Part shown: piece by piece, positions 1 through 13,185 of the stretch
How the letters are laid out: the number at the start of each line of letters is the position of its first letter
Numbering within the stretch: the first letter of the stretch is position 1
Assembly: GCA_028023455.1 (NCBI GenBank)
Contig: JAQFVV010006220.1
Location: 9,815,916 to 9,879,915, forward strand
Length of the DNA: 64,000 nucleotides
Reading direction: 5' to 3'
DNA from: Epiperipatus broadwayi
Taxonomy: Eukaryota; Onychophora; Udeonychophora; Euonychophora; Peripatidae
Position numbers and translations under genes: made by a program
Notes under the pieces: generated by a model
Told to the model about the DNA's origin: nothing
The model's database searches: none
Seen by the model: only the letters and a program-made list of their open reading frames with translations

Positions 1-2872
1 GATTGATGAACAGGAAATTTTGTATAGCAAATCGGCAGCAGAATGCTTAACAGAGTGCTATTGACTTAATAGCAAACTAAACGACGGATTCTTAACAGAA
101 AATTCAGCAAAACTCGGTAAACTTTCTTGCGGCAAGACTTGTCAGAATAAAAAAAAACAATAGGAAATTTGTAGCTTTTACATTTGCCATCCATTGGGAC
201 AACCCGTGTTACTAATTAGTTTTTCAAATTCTTTTAATTAGTTCATCTTCTCTAATTCCTTTTTAATTACAACTCGCTCAAACTTATCTAATCAATTGGA
301 AATACTAATTTTTAATAAAATCAAATTCTTTCTTATCAGATAATTTACGCGAATTAGAGATCTTTAATTAGATCGCAAATTACCTAGGTTAGGTTCTTTT
401 ACTAAGTAATTTTACAGTTACTTTTGCATAGTCAAATTTATAATTTATTTTCTTTGTTTTTTATAAGCCATTGAAATTATTTTTTCCCCTTCAGACATAG
501 AGAACATATAAGTATTTTTTAAATATTAAATTTTAAAAAATTCCTACATCTTAATAGGCTTTACCTAAATCGCCCTTTTGATTTTATCTAAAGAAAAATA
601 TATTTCTGTTTTTACGTAACCAATTAATTGTCTCGTTTTTTTTTTTTATTTAAAAAGAATTTTTTTCTCCTTTCTATTTTTTTATATTTTAAAATAGTTC
701 TATGGAACACATATGTATAATACAATAGTATTTTGTAGATCTGAAAAAAAATTCAAAATAGTTAAAATGCATAAAAGTATAATTTTTTAGTGATTTGTTT
801 TTTACCTTCTACACTAGCTGTAACAAAAAAAGAAAATTGTAAAATGTTAAAAAACACCAAAGATATATTTTAAAATGTGGCAATTTTTTTTAAATGTCTT
901 GTATATAAACTATAGGATATTTAGGTTAATAAATAACAAAAATAAATCATCAATATAATATTGGATATATTATATAATAAAAATATCTTTTAAAATTGTA
1001 CCACTTAGTGTATTATTTTGTAATTGAAAGTAATAAAAAACGAACCATTGTGAAGAAATTAAACAGATATTTTTTTATGCAATATTCTCGAGATATAAAA
1101 TCTAAATATAGTATTTTTTCTATTCAAAATTGTTAGACTAAAGGCATTTTTTGAAATTATATTTTTTTGAAATCATTCTTATTGCTGTTGCATGGTAAAT
1201 AAACTATAAAGAAAACTTAGACTGGCTAATTATTATTATTTTTACAACAATCAATTATATAATTATATAAGTAAGACAGATAAAACAGTTTTTAAATATC
1301 CCATTATAGGGCAAAAACTTTTTCAATAAGCCTTCATAAGGAAACTATGAAAAAAAAAGCACTTTTCACTAGGCTTTCCAACTGCTAAGTTGCAAGAATT
1401 TGAGAATTTTCCTCATTTTTATTTAATCTCTTAACATTCATTTAATGATTAATATTAGATAGCTACTTGAGTTGTCTATAAACTGGTTATTAAAAAAAAT
1501 TAAAACTAAAACTTGGAAAAAAGTCAAATTTGACTTGTGATTTGAATCCAGGTTTAATATGGCAGGCACATATACTTTTTATGCACCAAAAAACTTTTAC
1601 ATATAATCATACTGATTGATTATTCTTCATATGATTAGTTGAAGTCATGTCAATAAATTCTTGTCAAAATAATTTTATCTGATATAAAATCTGAATGTAT
1701 CCATTGTATTATATATTGAAATTTTATTTCAAAATTTAGTATATAATAGTCTTTCCTACCTGTATTATTTAGTTATACACCATGATATGTGAATTTTTCA
1801 AATATTAGGGGCTGAATATACATATTTAAATATAAATTAAAAAAGATTCAGTAAATATCCATAAATTAATAAGCCTAATTTTATTAAACTGCAATTTTTT
1901 TTATTTTATTTAGCACATAGATGTTTTAAGATAGTTTAACTATTAACAAAAGATCATAAAGAAACTATAGTGGTTCCAACCAGGAGAGAGATTCACTAGT
2001 AGATTTATTAAATTCTTCAATTCTGTTATTGTACCCATAAATTCACAGTCATTAATTATGTGGTTCATAGTGTGTGCTCATACACATTTACAGAGATCAA
2101 TGGTGAACAAATTCGATTTATTAAGTTTATGCTGAGTTAAATTAAATTCAAAATTTTTTTTGTTTAAATTTTTAATAGAATTAGAGATTTCAAGTGGCTG
2201 TTTATAATAAACCTCTGACATATTATTTTTATTTTAGAAAATATAAATTATTTTAACTAGTGCTTTTTAAAAATGTTATATCCTATAAAAATAAGAATGC
2301 ATTATTAGTAAAATAAACTTATGGTATATATAAAATGTATTTAAATGTATACAAAACTTTAAGTAATAAAGCTAATGTTTATTTAAATTTTCAGCAAAGT
2401 TTGGGTGGTTTAAAAAATAAGAATTTTATAATGAGTGGATGAAAGATCTATTATTGCTGTTATTTTTTTGTGGCATTTTCCCATCACACAACCCTATAAT
2501 TGCATTATGAGCTAAAAAAATAAAATTTTAAAAAGTATTTTTTTTAATTTCTAATTTTTTAAATTTTTTATAGATATTATTTTTTTTGTATTGCAGATCA
2601 CTGAAATTGCAATTATAAAAATATTGAATACAGGAAGATTATTTTACTAATTTTTGAATTTATTTAGATTCAGAATATTAAACAAAGTTCACAATATGCT
2701 TTTGACTCAAATGGGTAACATTCCATATATTCACAGGTTATACAAATCATATCGTTTGTCTTTTTTTTTTATTAAATTAAGATTTGGATGATGGATTCAA
2801 TTGTCATACAATAAATATCATTGTCTGACATAGTACATGCATAAAATAAGTTATTTTGGAGACTTTCTCTTT
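1..2872. other. AT-rich spacer, no gene seen
   Basis: The DNA is very AT-rich with many poly-A/poly-T runs. The first 140 bases are somewhat richer in G+C than the rest but match nothing I recognise. No long open frame, RNA gene or clear repeat boundary was found. Confidence 0.6.
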
Positions 2873-2880
2873 GGCTAAAT

Positions 2881-3247
2881 CAGGGGTCCCCAACCCTATG
2901 CCCGTGGGCACCATGGCGCCCGCAGACCATTTTACGTGTGCCCGCTGCTATCTGAACATGATAAAAAATTATTTATCTGATACAAATAAATTTAATTTTT
3001 TAAATTTCTTATAAATTATTGTATTATATTGTAATCAAATTGTAGGGCATACTATACTTTTACAGCGTAAAAATATAAACCTAATTATATGTTAAAATTT
3101 TATTTTTGAAATAAGTATTTTTTTGTACATTATGTGTATTATTAACAATATCCAACTATAAATTTACATTGAAAAAATAAATGGTGCCCACCACCTGACC
3201 GGTATTATAGAATGTGCTCTTACGTGTAAAAAGGTTGGGGACCTCTG
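2881..3247. mobile_element. hAT-type MITE, copy 1 (367 bp)
   Basis: A short non-autonomous DNA transposon. It begins CAGGGGTCCCCAACCC and ends with the imperfect inverse GGTTGGGGACCTCTG. It is flanked on both sides by the same 8 bp, GGCTAAAT (2873-2880 and 3248-3255), the target duplication length made by hAT transposases. There is no coding capacity; the interior is AT-rich. Copy 2 at 49841-50238 is nearly identical along its length, so the family moved fairly recently and must have used a transposase encoded elsewhere. The superfamily call rests on the CAGGGGTCCCCAA-type terminus and the 8-bp duplication. Confidence 0.93.
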
Positions 3248-3255
3248 GGCTAAAT

Positions 3256-4553
3256 GATCTAATTTATATGTCACATTTTGGAAAGCTGCTACCAATTTAA
3301 TTTGACTAAACATCAGACAAATATTCTTTATATATGAAATATTGTATTGTATTAAGTTTATTTCCTAATAATATAATGTATTTATATAATATATATAAAT
3401 TAATAATTACTAAACTTGCAATTAAACAAGTAAACGCATTAAATAAATTAAATGTATTTTAAATAAATAATGTCATTAGTCTTTCACAATTTTATTTCAT
3501 AATACAGTAAAGATAATATAAATTACGGAGATGTTTGCCTGTTTATAAATTACTCAGCTGTTTTTATATAGTAATTTTTAAAATACATTTTATTTTTAAA
3601 TTATTCTTCGGCATATTTATAATAAATCAGAAAAAAAAGCAAACATAAAAAAAATTTGAACGGCAGAAAAACTATCAGAGAAAACAGGATAAAAGTTTGA
3701 CCGGCCAGAATCGATACTGGTATTCTCTGATTAGCATTTGTGCAAAACATAAAACTTTCCATAATGACAAGCATAATTTGTCACATTGTAGTTTATTATA
3801 ATATAATTCATTTGCGTATTTATTGTTCATATTTATCAAATACTTGTAAATTTTAAATAAAAAATATTTTTAAATAAATTTTTAAAAAATGTCTTTAAGT
3901 GAATAAAAACATTTCTTTGCTTTTAGTTTTAGAAGAAAGTTTATACACAACTTAACTCTTCTAGATAGGAGAATCATAAACTTTACTGAATCCCATATAA
4001 AACTAAAATTTTTAGTTATTTTGTTCTAAAATTGTTTGCAAACAATAAAAAATAGTATTGCCATTGAGAATTTATGAGTATCATTTATATAAATGAAATT
4101 CTTCTTTTTAAATCATATTTGAATTCATCAAAATAGTAAAATTATTGAAAATATCTTTCACAATTAAAGTTCCCATATATGTGTGTATATAGAAAAAAAA
4201 CAATATAGATGATATGACTTAAAATTATTTATTTCTCTTTTAATAGTCAATCAAACTACTATCAACTTTTTTTCTTTTTTTTTTTAAATACAAATCTTTA
4301 CTCCTAGATTTTTAATTCGAGAAAATTTATTATTTGTGTTACTCTTAATTAATTATAAGTGTTTTTTATATATATAAATATACTCCAGAAAATTTTTTCT
4401 TTTTCTTTTTTACTCTAAAAGATTTTGGAGTTTTAAAAGTGTCTATAAATCAATCATTTCATTCCAGCAAAATTTTACTTGCCTTCTTTTAAAATATATA
4501 GATTTTTTTAAATGTCATTTTACCAAAGAAATTATTTAAAATTTCATTATTAT
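3256..4553. other. AT-rich spacer
   Basis: Nothing firm. Around 3698-3743 the minus strand contains a possible tRNA T-arm (CCAG, an 8-base loop with ATCGA, CTGG), perhaps a SINE relic, but no D-arm could be shown. Confidence 0.4.
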
Positions 4554-4776
4554 GTAACGGTCAGATTCATATGCCCCACTAACATGCTGCAGAATCCAAG
4601 CACAATATACAAAACTCAGCATCTTTGGGAATGTCTCAAGAAACCAAGTTTGAAGCTATTTGACTGTGCTCCACAACCAAAGCTACATGAACTATGATTC
4701 TGATGCTACTAATAGTTAACCTTCCTTCTAGTCCTGGGGTCACAGAGAATAAGAGACACTAACTAAACTAAATATG
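4554..4776. repeat. Unclassified interspersed repeat Q, copy 1
   Basis: About 220 bp matching 19676-19900 at both ends. Both copies start with a form of TAAYGGTCAGA and end with GGGGTCA followed by a purine-rich stretch and ACTCTAACTAA or ACACTAACTAA. The centre has diverged. Base composition is more balanced than the surroundings. I do not recognise the family. A 61-codon open frame (4512-4697) overlaps it but looks like chance. Confidence 0.45.
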
Positions 4777-5791
4777 CCCTAGGTTTGCTAAAAAAAAATT
4801 TCTATAGGTGGTATAAAGAAAAAATATTAAGATGATGTGGACCACATGGACAAACAATAATAATGACATATAATTTAATATGAGATTTAATAAAGATATA
4901 TGAAAGATATAAAATATTGTGCACTGTCTGTATTAATCAAGCAGTGCATTGGCAAGGTGATGGTTAACATTTGTGAACCAACACATGTTAAAATAATATC
5001 TATACAATTTTACTATAATGAAATATTTAACTAAGGTTATCTTTATACTTTTGAGGTAAGGGTATAAAATACAACATTATAACAATATGCCTTAAAGAAG
5101 TGTTTCATGATAACAGGTAGCTGTGAAGGTGTATGAGAATTATATAATCATTTTATAACGATGAATATAATTATGTATTTTATTAATAAATTTATTATTA
5201 AGATGATTTATTACATTAATCAAATAATATGTATGTACTTAAAATATCAGAATATCATAAACCATTGTTTGTTGGCATATATGAGAGTAGAAAAAAGATT
5301 AAGTCACAGGATCATTAAGGCCATGTAACAGAAGTACAGATTAATAGGACACTGGTGATGCTGGTGGAGATTTTATGCATATGAATGGAAAAACCGTATG
5401 TTGAAACTGCGAGGCTTTGTATAAAGATATTGTGGACTGGTGGATCACCATATATCTGAAGAAGGTTCACCATATTAGTATCATCATGAGACTGGCCTTG
5501 CCCAGGTAAACTTTGTGACTGCATGACTAAAAGTCCATATTCCCAGGTGAGGCTTCCATGTCCCCTCTGGTCTGGGAATCAAAGAAATAGGGATGGTCTT
5601 GTCCTTATATACTCTAAAAATCAACAAAGCATATGATTCTATGCATCTATACTAGCAACTTATGTATATAGATATTAAATTATAAATTCTAATGGGCTTA
5701 CTCTTAAATCGAGCATGACGATAGAGTGAAGAATTTATTTTAAAGAAGTCTATATATTCCTTGTTTCAAATTAAATAAGTTATGTTAAGTT
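4777..5791. other. Spacer with one G+C-richer block
   Basis: 5281-5620 is less AT-rich than its surroundings and holds a 69-codon minus-strand open frame (5315-5524) with no recognisable motif. It may be part of an old mobile element. Nothing else is supported. Confidence 0.35.
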
Positions 5792-6112
5792 CTTTATTCT
5801 ATTTTTAATAATTTATTTATGCCAGTTTATACCAACATGTGCCATTTCATTAAATATAACATGCGATGGTGTGTGTGAAATTATAATTGTGAATATATTC
5901 TATATCTGCATAATTACGTATTCATTTTCTAGAATCCTTTATCGTGCATAAGAATGCATGATAAAAGATTCTAGAAAGTTAATACATAATTATGCAGGTA
6001 TAGAATATATTTACAATTATAACTTCACACACACCATTGCATGTTATATTTAAATGAAATGGCACATGTTGGTATAAACTGGCATAAATAAATTATTAAA
6101 AATGGAATAAAG
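5792..6112. repeat. Long near-perfect palindrome, about 158-bp arms, 4-nt loop
   Basis: The left arm (5792-5949) is repeated in reverse complement at 5954-6112 with only a 4-base spacer (AAGA) and few mismatches. As RNA or single-stranded DNA this would fold into one long hairpin. No coding potential is seen. The likely origin is a foldback MITE or an inverted duplication. No convincing target duplication was found, so the outer boundary is uncertain. Confidence 0.88.
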
Positions 6113-7264
6113 ATTATATGTATGCAATGTAATAAGATAATCAAGAAGATAACATTCAAGCTAGCAAGTCTGCAATAAAATTTGGTGCAAATAATGACCA
6201 TTTATGTAATTAATCTGCATGAATATGAAGCGGCATGATTATTAAAGGGAGGAAGGATTACTTGCTCGGTCAAAGGTTATCCAGGCATATCATCATAATG
6301 GAAGAAATACAAAGCAAATAATCTAATAAAACATTTAAAATTGTTTACCCAATAGCTGAGAGAAAATAGGTTAGTTAGGTTACAAATCTAAAGATTATGT
6401 ACATAATGGAAATACAATTATAAATTTATGGTATGATTTAAATTATAAATACATTAATTACAAAATGGCTATAGCTTAAGAGAAAGTATATAGAGTACTC
6501 AAGAACTCTTGGGATAAATGATTACCTCATGTGGTCACATGGAGAGTCCTAGTGCACTTTATAGTTTTTTGATAACCATGATCTATTTACAAGAGTCTGT
6601 TATACTGAATATTTGGCTTTCATTCATTATGATATCATGAAATTGAGATTAATGGCAGCAGCATTTTACTTGGTTTTGGCAGCAACATTTTATTCATTAG
6701 CAGTAGTAGCAGTAAAAAGGCTTATTCTTATATGGGAAGGCATGAAGGTGGTACAGGGTTGCAGCTAACCATTCTCTGAGTAGGAAAATAGCGCTCTGCC
6801 TGCTTCTATGCCGACATTTTTATTTTCACCTTCGTAGAGTCTGGATTGCAAGTTCTTGAAATAATTGTTTTTTTTTTCTTTTCAAATTCTTGTTCTCTAT
6901 ATAACAGTTAAGCATGTAATTGATTTCTTATCTAATTTTCCCCATGGTGTAATAATTCTTTACCAAATATTATCGCTCTGCCTAATGCATTTATTATCTC
7001 TCTGAGTATCTAAAGATTGTAACAGGATGTTGTAAGCATATTGGCCTTTGTTATTTTATATTCAGATATTTTGATTACCATTTTACTTTTGTTGCATATT
7101 TTACTAATTTAAGTTTAAAATATTTAAAGTGAATATCTGTTTTCATCTTTGATGGCTAACTACTAAGCCATTAGTGCATTCCTGCAAAGTTTAATTAATA
7201 AACCTATTGTTCACCTCCCAGCCCTTATTTACTTTCTAATAAAATTGTGGTGTGACTTTTTATT
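6113..7264. other. Spacer, no gene seen
   Basis: Mixed AT-rich sequence. 6645-6790 is G+C-richer and contains short GGCAGCA-type repeats. No convincing frame. Confidence 0.4.
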
Positions 7265-7500
7265 GATTTTAAATAAGAACAAAATAATATTATTTTCACC
7301 TACAAGTTTTAAATTTAATATTAAAGATTTAAATAAGGGCAAATTAATATTACTTTAAATTGCCAGATTTAAATATAACTGCAGAATTTAAATAAGAATG
7401 AAATACCATTATCTTTGATTATAAGTTTTAAATGTAATATTGAAGATTAAAAACAAAAGTAAATATTATTTTTAATTGTAAGTTTTATGTGTAATATTGG
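7265..7500. repeat. Degenerate tandem repeat, about 59 bp x 4
   Basis: Four consecutive units, each starting with a variant of GATTTAAATAAG and ending near AAGTTTTAAATTTAATATT. Units have drifted by substitutions and small indels, so this is an old minisatellite-like array. Confidence 0.75.
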
Positions 7501-9232
7501 AATATGTGTATAACCTTGGCATACCTGACTTAAACTTATATATATATTCACATGTGAACATACTTTATATTATAATAACAATTAATCTATTATTATTTCT
7601 GCTGGATTATTAATTTACATATTAATAATAATCACATATCTATAATAAGTACCTCATATATGCATATACCTCAGCCAATTAGCATAGTACACCCACATTA
7701 CAAGAGACTGGGGTTCAAACTAAGGTATGCGAGTAGGTGAGGAATGAGAAAAGGTGAAACTAAGATTTGCAGAGTGAATCTTACTGTTTCAATTATATAT
7801 AACACTATCAGTCTTGATATATATATATATTGCTATCACAGACACATTTAACTCATTATGTCTTTAAATTTAAAATGTAGATTAAATTTTTTTTCCTGTA
7901 ATAAATGATTTAAACTAATTTTGTTATATATATATATATCAGTTTTTTAAATGTCAGTTACATGAATTATTATTAAAAATCACTTCATATACATTTGATG
8001 TAATGCATTTATCTGTGGTTTCTTACATCTAGATAAAAAAGCATACATATACCAATTCTTCAGCAAGGTGATGGTTAAGTCATCATCAGGATAGGCATAG
8101 TCCAGGCAATTGTCAGCATTAGGAAAGGTATAATAAGGCACTTTTTCATATTCCCTTGGTTCCACTTAGAATTCAGGCCAGCAAGCTGTCTTCTTTGAAC
8201 ACATCTATGGCTATGAATTACAACACAAAGAAGTGGGTCATTTTCCTCCATGTGAATTTAAACTCTACCATCATAAACTATAGAGCAGCTTTTAAACTTG
8301 CACTCTTATATTTTCAAGGCAGTTTTCTGTATAATTCTGCTGGCCAGCTATAATTATTGCCAATTACTTCTCAAAAATATTACTATTCAAGATCACTAGC
8401 CTAACTCCTACAAAAACTATTAGCCAACTCTTACAAAAAATATTAGCCAAAACCGTTCTAATCCTTTTATCAACTCTTTTTATAAGAGTGAGTTGACAAA
8501 AATATTGTAATTAAAAACTTTTTTTTAATCCTTTTGAAAACAAGTTTGAAGTTTTATCAAAAGTATGATTGGAAAAAGTTGATTTTAATTAACTTTAATC
8601 CTTTGTAATTTTATAATCTACAAAGATTTTTAATTAGATAGTAAAATGTATACAAGCATTAATTAAAAGATTTCAAAAATAAACCATGCTTGTTTTTAAA
8701 TTCATAATCGGAATGCAATAAAAATTTTTACTAGACCTTTTTAAATATTTATTTCATAATGAAATTTTATTTCAAATTCAGAATTATTTAATTTTTTACT
8801 GTGATTATTTTATTTCAGGAAATGTAGAAAAATATCTACAAAATTTTTGTCTGTGTTTTTTTCTACTTTTCCTTTCAACTTTATATATATATTTGTGTGC
8901 ACACACTATGTTATTGTGTGCCATGTAACCCAAATGGTCACAATATATATATTTAAAATATATTTTATGAAACAATATGCTAATAAATTATTACAGGATG
9001 ACTAATAAATGGTAAATAAAGAAAATGTATATTAGGAAAATGGCATATAATAAAAACCTTGAGCTCTAAGCAGTTTAACTTAGTGGTGAGAATGAGACTT
9101 AAATAGTTAAAGGTTTCTGAATAAGTTCCATTAAGAAAAACAAAACATCTCACTTTGATAAAATAAATGGAATTATGTTCAGCCTACCATTTTGTGCTCT
9201 AATGTCATGTGATCAATAACAAATATAGGCAC
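7501..9232. other. Spacer with a tRNA-like relic and TA microsatellites
   Basis: At about 7668-7724 there is a weak tRNA-like stretch (TACCTCA start, GGTTCAAACT T-loop-like sequence, AAGGTA end), possibly a SINE head. TA runs occur at 7818-7832 and 7925-7940. A 61-codon minus frame (7980-8165) is rich in acidic and aromatic residues but matches no family I know and starts with GTG. No gene is claimed. Confidence 0.35.
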
Positions 9233-9235
9233 TTG

Positions 9236-9433
9236 AGTATTAACTAAGTTATGATGTACTACACTGAACTCATACTATTCTAATCTTACAATCTTTAAGA
9301 TAACGTCTCCTAGTGATTTGCGAACAAACTTAATCGATAAAGTTTGCCCGCAGATCACATGGAGAAGTCACCTTGAAGATCGCAAGATTAGAATAGTATG
9401 CCCTTGGGGTAGTACATCATAGCATAGTTAATA
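9236..9433. repeat. Foldback hairpin inside the left end, 8-nt loop
   Basis: 9236-9331 pairs with 9340-9433 around the loop AATCGATA. The outermost part of each arm is the terminal repeat of the larger element, so this may be a nested MITE that shares its ends. Confidence 0.8.
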
Positions 9434-9440
9434 GGGAAGG

Positions 9441-10290
9441 AGACGTCCAATGTCACCATGTTGGTCATTGCAAAATAATAAACTAATAATTTACTATGAT
9501 AAAAAATTATCAAAAATGGAATATTATAAATAATCATCTACAATTTTTAATGATATTTAAATAATCATTTGACCATGAAAACGATAAAAAGTTATCAAAA
9601 ATGGAATATTATAATCATCTATAATTTTTTAGGGATATTTAAGTAATCATTCCACCCCACCCCCCAAACAAAGAAATGAAGTAATCATATATATATATTT
9701 TCAGACTAGAAGCCATTGTGAAATAATAACTGATAATTTACTACGAGATAAAAAATTATCAAAAATGAATATTATAAATAATCATTAACAATTTTTTTAA
9801 TGCTAACTAAAAACTAATCATTTGACCCTGAAAATGATAGAAAATTATTAAAAATGAATATATTACAAATAATCATTACAATTTTTTTGAGGAATATTTA
9901 ATCGTTCGACCCCGAAACAAAGAAATGATCTTTTCTAATTTTCAGTCCAAAAATGAGACGCATTTATTGTTCAAGAACAGTAGTAATAATTTACTCCGAT
10001 AAGAAATGCAATAATAAGTAATAATAATTTTATTACAGTAACATATTATCAAAAATAAATATTATAATCGCAAGATTAGTTAATACCAAAGAAGAAGACG
10101 TCGCCATGTTGGCCATTGCGAAATAATAACTATTAATAAACTACGATAAAAAGTTTAGCAAAAATGAATATTATAAATAATCATTATAATTTTTAGAACA
10201 TATTTAACTAATCATTTCAACCTGAAACAAAGAAATGAACTAATCATTATAATTTTTAATGGTATTTAACTAATTATTTACATTTCTACA
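9441..10290. repeat. Degenerate repeat array built on AAAATTATCAAAAATG units
   Basis: Several imperfect units of about 110-250 bp contain AAATAATAACT, TTTACTACGATAAAAA, TTATCAAAAATG and AAACAAAGAAATGA in the same order. A phrase containing GACGTC and CCATGTTGG(T/C)CATTGC occurs near 9442 and again near 10098. It is the interior of the inverted-repeat element. Confidence 0.65.
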
Positions 10291-10860
10291 TTTTACTTTT
10301 TTTTTTTTTAAAAAAAAAAAAAGCAAATTGTTCTCAATTATGAACTACAAATAACTGGCTTTATGAGATAGTGCGATACTGAAATTCAATCGCTTCTTCT
10401 ACTTCGGAGAAATGGTAAGTCCCTTTTCTTTTGGTTAATTAGTCATAAATGGTAATTAGTAATACAATTAGATAAATTAATAATAAAATTTGATAAATTA
10501 GGAATACAATTTGATAAATTAGTAATAAAATTTGATAAAATTAGTAAATAAAATCAGCAATAGTTCAATGATCAAAAATATAAAATAAGCAATCAAAAAA
10601 AATTCAATTCTTACAATGGCGGATCAGACACTGTAAAAAAAAATGCATCTCACTTGGTCAACGCAAGCAGGCAAAAGACAGATATTTATCCAGAATTCAC
10701 CCAGGTATTTTAATATCTCGAAGGTGACCACGAAAACACCTTGACCATTTCTATCGATTAGTCATGCCAATGTTTCAGTTGCCATGACATTGTTTTGGTT
10801 CTTCATCGTTTATATCTACTGGTGGGTTGTGTAGTACGTCATAGCTTATTTAATACTCAA

Positions 10861-11949
10861 ATACCCAAATAAATACTACAAACATCACATATAAATTGCA
10901 TTTAATGCCTTTTATGATTAGATATTTATCTGAGCTATCTAAGATTATTACCTAATTGCTTTAAATTTAATATAAATAGAATTAGATTTGTATAAATTCA
11001 TTGTTTTTATCAAATACTGTATTATACGTTAGAATGACTTATAACTTAATTTAAAATTGAATTTTGCATAAATTTTAAAATATTTCATCAATTTCAAATT
11101 TATCCATACCATATTTATTTCACTTTAATATAAATTTTAATTAATAAAAAAATGAAAATAAATGAAATTGTTATTGGGTATATGATTTAAGTTCCTTCCA
11201 GTAAAAGCATGATAATATAGCTACTCATAAGATGTGATTATCCAGATGTCTTATTAGTACCTAATCTAGATTTGAGAATTATTTTTATTATTTATATCTG
11301 ATAGTAATAAAAAGGGAATGTATGACACCTCAGAAATCCTAGCCTACATATATGTTATAATGTGTCAAGCTTCACAGTGTTAATGCAAAATTGTCAATCA
11401 ACTAAAAGTGAATCTGCTTGCATATCCAATATGTATCCAGTATTTAAGATTATACATAGACATTAATTTAGACAACAATTGTGAGAATGAAACTATAGTC
11501 CGTGAAAATTATTATAGTTATTGTTGTTTAATTGTTTTTCTATATATGATCTTCAAAATGGATTCACTTTTAAATGATTGGTGATTTGACTTCTGCAGAT
11601 TTAATGAGTGGTAATGAACATAACTTTTAATGTATTTTATGAATTTCTTCTTTGAAAAAAAAATATTAAAGAGAAATAGACATAGAAATATTAAAATAAA
11701 ATACAAAATTAGATTATATTTTGGCTAACAAAAATTATGTATTTCAAGATTGTAAAGTTGTTAATAAATTCAACATATAAGATGTTTATTGATTAGTGAG
11801 ATATAAGATCATAAAAATTTCATTGAATTCAAATTAAAAATTGCAAATTATTATTAGCAGGCTGAGGATGATTCAGGAGTAACTGCATCAATAAAAAAAT
11901 AATTGATACTCTATTATAAATTATTATACAAATAACTAATATAAAAAGC
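10861..11949. other. AT-rich spacer
   Basis: No supported gene or repeat. The 62-codon minus frame at 11518-11706 is low-complexity F/L/K sequence and looks like chance. Confidence 0.5.
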
Positions 11950-13185
11950 AGAAATTCACTAGAACATTTTCACTTAAGAAAAGGTGGTGTATGAAGAAGA
12001 GAAGGAATATGAAAGTAGTTAATAATGATCCTTCAAAAGAATTAAATATCTGTATTTCTGAAAAATGATAGAAAAATAATTAATAATGATATAATATAGC
12101 TCTGAATTGTCAATGAAAACTCTCAAAAATATAAATCAATCAATATTTTGGTGTTGGAAGAAAAATTGGAACTACTGCTACTAAGAGGAATGGCATCATA
12201 AAATAGGTAGAAGATTTCTATAAATAGTAATAAATAATAAGAAAACAAAGTAATTCTTATAATTACAACACCATCTGAATCACTCAGCATTTTAAATGAA
12301 AACATAAAAATCTACGAAGAAAAAAAAATCCAGGAAATGCTGTATAGAATTATTGTTGATATCTTAAAAGAATCAGGTAAAGAAATAAAAAAAATGTTGC
12401 TAAAACTACATATTAAATGACTAAATGATAAAGATGTTAGATGACTGGAAGAATGCAGTGTGCTATTGATATTTATAAAAAGTGAAAAAAAAATTATAGA
12501 CCTATTAGTCTTCCATTAATTCTTTATAAAACCTTTATGAAGATAACTAGAACTTTTTTGTAGTAACTTTGGACCTAATAAAAAAAAGATTCTGGATATA
12601 AAAGTAATTTTAACAAAATAGAGTACATTCAAATTAAGAAAAAGTTATAGAAAAGACCAATGTGTATGAGTTGTCTTATGCATTGTATTTGTACATTCTG
12701 AAAATGCATTTAATTAAATATTTTCACAATGATTAAAGTTTTGAACCAGCAAGATATAGACACAGACTACTGTTGTATTCTAAAGAATTTTTATCAAAAT
12801 GCAACATTAGTTGTAAGATTACATGGTGTCACTAAAAAGATTAACATTAAAAAGATGTAGGAAGGGTAATTCCATATTTCCAATACTTTAACAGTAATTT
12901 ATTAGAGTTACTTTTGGGAATAAAATGGAAAGCTAAGGAAATAAAAACATGTTGAGATTATTTAAGTCATTATTGTTTTTGCAAATAATGCTTCAGAGCT
13001 TCAGAAAAGTGTTGCAACCATGAAAGTAAGAATTACAATTAAAGACAAATACTAAAAAAAATCTAAAATAATAGTCATGTTTTTTTTTTTCTGAAAAAAA
13101 ATAAAGATTAATCATCATGAATTAGAAGAAATTAACAATCACAAGTGCTTTAATCAGATTATTAGACAAATAGAAAAACACATTA
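11950..13185 (+). mobile_element. RTE-type LINE fragment, copy A (degenerate)
   Basis: Decayed non-LTR retrotransposon on the plus strand. Conceptual reading in shifting frames gives pieces matching the linker and reverse transcriptase of RTE LINEs. Examples are a motif like WKNAVCY near 12450, a finger/palm piece like VLNQQDIDTDYCCILKNFY at about 12740-12800, then the equivalent of DSISPKLFTAVLQE near 12860, and NNASELQ-like sequence near 12985. Frames are broken by many stops and indels. The 3' end appears to be interrupted by the foldback element that starts near 13186. It shares family features with copies B, C and D. Confidence 0.75.

Larger units (their letters stand above)
9233..10860. 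mobile_element. Possible 1.6-kb DNA transposon with about 32-bp inverted ends
   Basis: The left end (TTGAGTATTAACTAAG, 9233 onward) and the right end (reverse complement ending 10860) match over about 32 bp with about three mismatches, including TATGAYGTACTACAC. A third, inward copy of the same end closes the hairpin at 9433. I see no transposase relic and no clear target duplication, so the superfamily is unassigned. The interior is mostly a degenerate repeat array plus a G+C-richer block at 10340-10830. Confidence 0.6.

Noticed and set aside
7265-7500. CRISPR-like array of regularly spaced repeats
   Set aside because: Units are contiguous, degenerate and lack distinct spacers; the sequence is eukaryotic in character.
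7980-8165. Short minus frame with an acidic, aromatic-rich translation
   Set aside because: The start codon is GTG, the length is within the chance range and no family is recognised; kept only as a note in the spacer entry.
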